Source: Streptomyces bambusae (GTDB lineage Bacteria; Actinomycetota; Actinomycetes; Streptomycetales; Streptomycetaceae). Taken from it: 45,811 nucleotides of DNA. Under the pieces are notes generated by a model. The model was not told where the DNA came from. It made no database searches and saw nothing but the letters and a program-made list of their open reading frames with translations. This document shows positions 41,441 to 45,811 of this stretch, in pieces. How positions within the stretch are numbered: the stretch's first letter is position 1; each line of letters starts with the position of its first letter. Where the stretch lies: positions 1 to 45,811 of the forward strand of contig NZ_JAJAUZ010000057.1 in assembly GCF_020532645.1 (NCBI RefSeq), given 5' to 3'. Both the position numbers and the translations under genes were made by a program.

Positions 41441-42461
41441 CCAGGGTGCGGGAGCCGCCGACCGGCAGGTCCCAGAGGGCGTCGCGGGGCAGTCCGGCCC
41501 GGTCCCAGGCGGCCCGGACCCGGCGCAGCGGTTCGAGGACGGGTTCGGCGGAGAGCACGAAGGTGGCCCAGTGCATGGGCGCCATGCGCCGGGCGCCGAG
41601 GTCGAGGCAGGCCTGGACGGCCTCCTCGGGGTCGGCGTGCACCTCGCGCAGCCACCAGCGGGGGGCGTAGGCGCCGATCGGCAGCAGTGCCAGGTCGATG
41701 CCGGGATGTCGGCGGCCGATCTCGGCGAACCAGTGGCCGTACCCGGTGTCGCCGGCGAAGTAGATCCGGTGCCCGGCCGGACCGGTGGCCACCCAGCCGC
41801 CCCACAGGGTCCGGCAGGTGTCGAGCAGCGAGCGCTTGGACCAGTGATGGGCGGGCACGAACTCGAAGCGGACGCCGCCCAGGTCGACCGCCTCCCACCA
41901 GTCGAGTTCGGTGACGGCGGTGAACCCGCGGCGCCGGCACCAGCGGGCCAGCCCGGCGGGCACCAGCAGCGGGGTGTGGCGGGGCAGCCGGCGCAGGGTG
42001 GGCGCGTCGAGGTGGTCGTAGTGGTTGTGGCTGATCAGTACGGCGTCCACGGGCGGGACGTCCTCCCAGCGGACCCCGACGGGTGTCAGCCGGGCCGGGG
42101 TGCCGAGGATCTTCCGGGACCACACCGGGTCGGTGAGGACGGTCAGCCCGCCGATCCGCAGGATCCAGCTGGCGTGCCCGGCCCAGGTGACCGCGGCGCC
42201 CCCGGCGGCCACGGGCGGCAGCGGGGCGGGCGCGTACGGCAGGTCGGGGATGCCGCGCAGGCCCTCGGGGTCGGGCCGGAACGCGCCCTCCCGGGCCAGC
42301 CGGGCGAACCCCCGCATCCCGGGCAGCGGCGCGGTCAGCCGGTCCGCGAAGGACCGCGGCCACCTCCGCAGCTCCCCCAGCGGCCGCACCCCGGCCCGGG
42401 CGGCCGGCTCCGCGCGCACGCCGCCGGCCGCACGCGCGGTCCGGTCCGTCTGTTCCGTCAT
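41400..42461 (-). CDS. Metallo-beta-lactamase-fold hydrolase (NAPE-PLD-like)
   Basis: A 353-residue metal-dependent hydrolase. After a variable N-terminal region with MRGFARLAREGAF, the fold begins VTWAGHASWIL (about 91) with VLTDPVWS. The metal motif is HNHYDH (145-150), followed by FVPAHHWSKRS (about 200), YFAGDTGYG (about 240) and APMHWATF (about 295). The HxxHW/SxR pattern is that of N-acyl-phosphatidylethanolamine phospholipase D-type and related RomA proteins, so a phospholipid substrate is plausible. ATG 42461 has GGAG eight bases upstream. Its 3' end overlaps dedA by 41 bp. Confidence 0.88.
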   Translation of the reverse strand: MTEQTDRTARAAGGVRAEPAARAGVRPLGELRRWPRSFADRLTAPLPGMRGFARLAREGAFRPDPEGLRGIPDLPYAPAPLPPVAAGGAAVTWAGHASWILRIGGLTVLTDPVWSRKILGTPARLTPVGVRWEDVPPVDAVLISHNHYDHLDAPTLRRLPRHTPLLVPAGLARWCRRRGFTAVTELDWWEAVDLGGVRFEFVPAHHWSKRSLLDTCRTLWGGWVATGPAGHRIYFAGDTGYGHWFAEIGRRHPGIDLALLPIGAYAPRWWLREVHADPEEAVQACLDLGARRMAPMHWATFVLSAEPVLEPLRRVRAAWDRAGLPRDALWDLPVGGSRTLVSPAAVASPPGPR

Positions 42462-42493
42462 CGGGAGAACTCCATTCACGGGCCCTGGGCGGG

Positions 42494-43750
42494 TCAGGTG
42501 AGGCTGGTGAAGGCGGAGGCGAGGGTGGCCAGGGAGCGGCTGACGTGGGGCAGGGCGAGCGGGTCCTCTGCGGCGAGGGCGGCGAGCCGGTCCTCGGGGG
42601 TGTCGCCGAGGAGCGGGGCGGTGTCGAGGCGGACCCGCAGGGCCCCGAGTTCGTCGGCGAACCGCTGGGCGCCGGGGGCCGGCCGGCCGAGCCTGGCGCC
42701 GAGGAACTCCTCCAGCTCCAGCGCGTCGCCGACCCCCCGGCGGGCCAGCGCCGGACGCAGCGGGGACAGGTCGGCGTACAGGTGGCGGCCCGCCTGCGGG
42801 GGCAGCGCGAGGGCGCCGGCGGCCAGCAGCAGCCGGTGGGCCTCGGCGGCGATCCGGCCGTGCAGCCGGGCGGCGTCCCGGCTGCGGCCGGCGACCGGTC
42901 CGGGCTCGTCCAGGGCGTGTGCGGCGACCGCGGCCACGGGTGCAGCGAGCAGCGCGCCGGAGGCGGTCAGCACGTCGAGGGTGCGAGCGCGCAGCCCCTC
43001 GCCGCGGGGGGTGCCGGGGAACCGGGCGACGGCCGCGGGCCAGCCGCCGGGCAGCAGCGCCCCGCCGAGGTCGGCGAGGACGGTGACCTCCTCGGGGCAC
43101 ATCTCGGCGGGACTGACGAGAACGGTGTCGTGCGGCCGGTGGAGGGTGTCGCGCCAGGTCTCGTCGCTGACGACGGCCAGCCCTTCGAACACCGCGGCCT
43201 CGCAGGCCTCCCTGAGCACCTCGGGCGGGGCGACGGTGGCGGTCGGGTCGTCGGCGACGCTGAGCAGCAGCAGACCCGGGTCGCCGCCCTCCGCGCGGAC
43301 CCTCCGTACGGTCTCCAGGAGGGCGTACGGGTCGGGTACGCCGCCGCATTCGGCGGGGGTCGGGACGTGGTAGGCGTGCCGGCCCAGCAGCCGGATCTGG
43401 GGGGTCCACCAGGCGGGGCAGGGCCGCGGCAGGAACACGTCGCCGCCGTGCGCGGCGATCACGGCGGCCAGCAGGGCGGGCGCGCCGGGGGCGGCGGCCA
43501 CCCGGTCGGGGGGTGCGGCCAGGCCGCGCCGGCCCCAGAATCCGGCGGCGGCGGCCCGGACGGCCGCTCCGCCGCCGGGCGGCTCGGGTGCGGACCGGCC
43601 GGCCGCGGCGGCGAGGACGGCGACGAGTTCGGGCAGGACGGGCAGTCCGGCGTCGGGGGCGGGCGGGGCGTACCGGACGGGGCCGTGGTCCTCCGGTGCC
43701 GTGCGCCGCATCGTCCCCACCGCCTGTTCCGCCACTCCGCCAGACTCCAC
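42494..43750 (-). CDS. Aminotransferase class I/II-fold protein lacking lysine (pseudo-aminotransferase)
   Basis: A 418-residue protein with a fold-type I aminotransferase layout. The small-domain region is at 1-60, VFLPRPCPAWWTPQIRLLGR is near 120, and LAVVSDETWRDTLHR (about 205) matches the SDExY(R) Asp-containing strand. The PLP-lysine region aligns with VLADLGGALLPGGWPAAVARFP (about 240), where normal proteins read (L)SKxxxxxGWR. Both the SK and the Arg are gone, and I find no lysine anywhere in the chain. It therefore cannot use the standard PLP mechanism. I start at GTG 43750, six bases after TATAAA; ATG 43711 is a shorter alternative without a ribosome site. The stop lies 32 bp from the convergently oriented hydrolase's start on the same strand. 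Confidence 0.8.
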   Translation of the reverse strand: MESGGVAEQAVGTMRRTAPEDHGPVRYAPPAPDAGLPVLPELVAVLAAAAGRSAPEPPGGGAAVRAAAAGFWGRRGLAAPPDRVAAAPGAPALLAAVIAAHGGDVFLPRPCPAWWTPQIRLLGRHAYHVPTPAECGGVPDPYALLETVRRVRAEGGDPGLLLLSVADDPTATVAPPEVLREACEAAVFEGLAVVSDETWRDTLHRPHDTVLVSPAEMCPEEVTVLADLGGALLPGGWPAAVARFPGTPRGEGLRARTLDVLTASGALLAAPVAAVAAHALDEPGPVAGRSRDAARLHGRIAAEAHRLLLAAGALALPPQAGRHLYADLSPLRPALARRGVGDALELEEFLGARLGRPAPGAQRFADELGALRVRLDTAPLLGDTPEDRLAALAAEDPLALPHVSRSLATLASAFTSLT

Positions 43751-43756
43751 TGCCCC

Positions 43757-43762
43757 TTTATA
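43757..43762 (-). promoter_or_regulatory. -10 element of leaderless aminotransferase-fold gene
   Basis: Minus-strand TATAAA lies in an unusually AT-rich patch (43757-43780, with a run of six A/T) and ends six bases before the GTG at 43750. No good -35 is present. Confidence 0.5.
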
Positions 43763-43845
43763 CGGACAAAAAACACATTCCGCGCCCGTTGGCGACCCAA
43801 TCCTCGCCGCAGCCGACCGGGGTCCGGGGCGCGGCCCCGCGTCGC

Positions 43846-44418
43846 TCAGCCCCTGCGCCCGAGCAGCCCCAGGAGCCGCGTCTGCGCATCCGCACCGGCC
43901 GGCACTTCCAGCGGCTCCGCATACATCCCGCTGGCCGCCAGCCCGTCGACGTACGGCATGACCTCCTTGATGGAGAACTCGACGAGGTCCGCCGGCAACC
44001 GGTCGTCCGCCCCGATCCCCCGCGCGAGATCCCACGCGTGCACGACCACGTCGGCGGTCAGCTCCGAGCAGTACGCCATGGCCTTCGTGGGCCCGTACGA
44101 CAGCTGGACGGTCCGTTCCAGCGCGCCGGGCGCGCCGAACGCCGCCACCGCACCGGCCGCCGCCCGGTCCCACGCCCCGGCCGGGTCCTCGCCCAGCAGG
44201 TCTCCGGACAGGCTCTCGCCGACCTCGGCCACCGTCTTGCCGTGGGTGACCAGCGGCGGCACCCACAGCTGCTCGCCGGTGACGTGGTTGACGAGGTCCC
44301 GGACGGTCCACTCGGTACACGGGGTCGGCGCGCCCCACTGGTCTTCGGTCACGGCATGCACCAGCCGGCCGTAGAGGGCGAGCGCCCGGCCGTGCTGTGC
44401 GAGGAGTGTGTCTGCCAC
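43846..44418 (-). CDS. TIGR03086-type metal-binding protein (DinB/maleylpyruvate-isomerase-like)
   Basis: A 190-residue four-helix protein. TPCTEWTVRDLVNHVTGEQL (about 35-54) is the mycothiol-dependent maleylpyruvate isomerase N-terminal motif, with the metal-ligand His in NHV. A C-terminal helix holds DVVVHAWDLARGIG (about 125-138), which supplies a second His. These proteins use a divalent metal and, in actinomycetes, often mycothiol; the substrate is unknown. The GTG at 44418 follows GGGAGG by twelve bases; an ATG at 44430 abuts that site too closely. It is divergent from a methyltransferase gene. Confidence 0.83.
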   Translation of the reverse strand: MADTLLAQHGRALALYGRLVHAVTEDQWGAPTPCTEWTVRDLVNHVTGEQLWVPPLVTHGKTVAEVGESLSGDLLGEDPAGAWDRAAAGAVAAFGAPGALERTVQLSYGPTKAMAYCSELTADVVVHAWDLARGIGADDRLPADLVEFSIKEVMPYVDGLAASGMYAEPLEVPAGADAQTRLLGLLGRRG

Positions 44419-44500
44419 GGTTCCCACCATCCTCCCGGGACACCCCTGTTCCCCACTGTCCCCGTACCCGGATTCGCGCGCCACCCGCCGCCCCAACACC

Positions 44501-44557
44501 CTTGCGCCGCAAGAGTGGTGTCCACATGTCAAAACGTCTATCTCATTCCTCGACATG
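44501..44557. promoter_or_regulatory. Dyads in the divergent TIGR03086/methyltransferase intergenic region
   Basis: CTTGCG-C-CGCAAG (44501-44513) is a perfect inverted repeat, and CATGTC (44525-44530) is repeated inverted as GACATG (44552-44557). The intervening stretch is AT-rich for this genome and probably carries the promoters of both flanking genes. Confidence 0.4.
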
Positions 44558-44606
44558 ATCGCCTACGGTGGTCCCAGCAGCAGGACGACGAGAGGGAGTT
44601 GCCGCG

Positions 44607-45428
44607 ATGGGCACCGACGCACACCGTGAGACCGCCGTCTACACCCACGGGCACCACGAGTCGGTGCTCCGCTCGCACCGCTGGCGGACGGCGGAGAACT
44701 CGGCCGGCTACCTGATCGGCCGGCTGCGGCCCGGCATGTCCGTCCTGGACGTCGGCTGCGGGCCCGGCACCATCACGGCGGACCTGGCCTCGCTGGTCGC
44801 ACCGGGCCGGGTGACCGCCGTCGACCACGCGGCGGACATCCTCGGGCAGGCCCGGGCGCACTGTGCGGAGCGGGGGCTGGACACGGTCGACTTCGCCGTG
44901 GCGGACGTGCACGCGCTGGACTTCCCGGACGACTCGTTCGACGTGGTCCACGCCCACCAGGTGCTGCAGCACGTGGGCGATCCGGTACGGGCGCTGCGCG
45001 AGATGCGGCGGGTGTGCCGGCCGGGCGGCATCGTGGCGGTGCGGGACGCGGACTATGCGGCCATGACCTGGCACCCGGCGTCGCCGGACATGGACGACTG
45101 GCTGGGGCTGTACGAGCGGGTGGCGCGGGCGAACGGCGGCGAGCCGGATGCGGGGCGGCGGCTGCGGTCGTGGGCGCTGGCCGCCGGGTTCTCGGCCGTG
45201 ACGTGCTCGGCGACGGTCTGGTGCTTTGCGGACGAGGCGGACCGGGCGTGGTGGGGCGGGCTGTGGGCGGACCGCACCGTCGCCTCCTCCTACGCCGACC
45301 TCGCCGTCGCCGGCGGGCACGCGACGCGGGCTGACCTCGACCGGATCGCTGCCGCGTGGCGCGCGTGGTCCGCGGCGCCGGACGCCTGGTTCGCCGCCCT
45401 CCACGGCGAACTCCTCTGCACCCCCTGA
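44607..45428 (+). CDS. Class I SAM-dependent methyltransferase (methyltransferase-11/25 type)
   Basis: A 273-residue methyltransferase. SAM motif I is VLDVGCGPGTITADLA (about 44-59), the second-strand acid is VTAVDHA (about 70), motif II reads LDFPDDSFDVVHAHQVLQHV (about 108-127), and motif III reads REMRRVCRPGGIVAVRDADY. A C-terminal domain rich in Trp and Asp follows. This resembles UbiE/COQ5-type enzymes and many natural-product methyltransferases; the substrate is unknown. ATG start with GAGGGAG at a good distance. It is the last gene before the repeat-rich right end. Confidence 0.9.
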   Translation: MGTDAHRETAVYTHGHHESVLRSHRWRTAENSAGYLIGRLRPGMSVLDVGCGPGTITADLASLVAPGRVTAVDHAADILGQARAHCAERGLDTVDFAVADVHALDFPDDSFDVVHAHQVLQHVGDPVRALREMRRVCRPGGIVAVRDADYAAMTWHPASPDMDDWLGLYERVARANGGEPDAGRRLRSWALAAGFSAVTCSATVWCFADEADRAWWGGLWADRTVASSYADLAVAGGHATRADLDRIAAAWRAWSAAPDAWFAALHGELLCTP

Positions 45429-45811
45429 CCCCCGGGGTCTCCGCCCCCGGACCCCCCGGTCCTCAATCACCGGGCAGGCTGAATCTGCCCCCGCCGGGAC
45501 TCAGCCTGCCTGTCCGGCGCCCGCGGCGCGGGACCTGGCCTCCGCGGCACCCTCCAGCCCGTCCGGCGCCCTCGGCACGGCCTCCGGCCTCCGCGTCGCC
45601 CCAGCCTCGCCGGCAACTTCCAGCCTCGCCGGCGCTTGAGGACCGGGGTCTGGGGCGGAGCCCCGAAATCCAGCCCCGCCGGCGCCCTCGGCACGGGGCC
45701 TCCGGCTCCGCCGTACAGTCCAGCCCGTCCGGCGTTTGAGGACCGGGGTGGGGGGCGGCCCCCCCGTTCGGGAAGGGGCGGGTAGGGGAAAAGCCCCGCA
45801 GGGTCCGGGGT
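45429..45811 (+). repeat. Non-coding region of iterated GC-rich intergenic repeats
   Basis: This 383-bp stretch carries no gene I can support. It contains at least six variants of ccagcc(c/t)(g/c)(t/c)ccggcg, at about 45502, 45554, 45601, 45620, 45670 and 45720. Two are followed by cttgaggaccgggg or tttgaggaccgggg. Hairpins such as GGGGC-GGA-GCCCC (about 45652-45664) follow the methyltransferase gene and may end its transcript. The family matches the element at 20-69 in opposite orientation. Confidence 0.75.

Overview
The window looks like chromosomal DNA of a Streptomyces-type actinomycete (Streptomyces, Kitasatospora or a close relative). Base composition is very GC-rich, third positions are almost all G or C, and GTG/TTG starts are common. 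The gene content (HrdB-type sigma factor with a Lys/Ala-rich N-terminal segment, XRE/MmyB regulators, XRE-ImmA/IrrE-MAB_1171c cassette, TIGR03086 protein) is typical of that group. There is one tRNA gene, tRNA-Leu(GAG). I see no phage, integrase, transposase or CRISPR array. Both ends of the window fall in the same family of short GC-rich intergenic repeats with hairpins.

Layout. 0.2-2.7 kb: GH4 glycosidase and an MmyB-type XRE regulator, both leftward. 2.9-6.8 kb: a tight rightward cassette of XRE regulator, ImmA/IrrE zinc protease, seven-helix MAB_1171c-type membrane protein and FAD monooxygenase; the two regulators share an operator-rich intergenic region. 6.8-11.8 kb: DUF4239 membrane protein, Pro-rich surface protein, YfcC-type carrier, NADPH-dependent FMN reductase, tRNA-Leu with a textbook terminator, and a small anchored protein. 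12.0-16.6 kb: stand-alone FabH-like ketosynthase, fdhD, thioredoxin-like ferredoxin, SBF/bile-acid-type transporter and divergent LysR. 16.7-23.9 kb: a 40-bp near-palindrome, an acyl-CoA synthetase, then a branched-chain-type ABC importer (lipoprotein receptor, a LivH-LivM-LivF triple fusion, separate LivG) behind a strong promoter with a repeated operator. 24.0-28.1 kb: aldo/keto reductase, divergent AraC/NmrA pair, coupled carbinolamine dehydratase and methyltransferase. 28.2-33.3 kb: Tat-exported amine-oxidase-fold flavoprotein, XRE/MmyB regulator, four-helix membrane protein, folD and a methyltransferase. 33.5-39.9 kb: HrdB-type primary sigma factor, SRPBCC protein, APC permease with a double operator, membrane-anchored phosphodiesterase, and a small protein resembling an eroded resolvase domain. 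40.0-45.4 kb: two metallo-beta-lactamase-fold proteins around a DedA protein, an aminotransferase-fold protein with no lysine at all, a TIGR03086 protein and a methyltransferase.

By inspection, the most notable items are (1) the regulator-protease-membrane protein-monooxygenase cassette, which reads like a self-contained sensing system; (2) the lysine-free aminotransferase-fold protein, which cannot form the usual PLP internal aldimine; (3) the 40-bp palindrome before the acyl-CoA synthetase; (4) the LivH-LivM-LivF fusion with a repeat-expanded linker; and (5) eight genes whose start codon lies exactly six bases after a -10-like hexamer with no Shine-Dalgarno, a leaderless-mRNA signature used here to set starts. 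All functional assignments come from reading motifs by eye; no database search was run.
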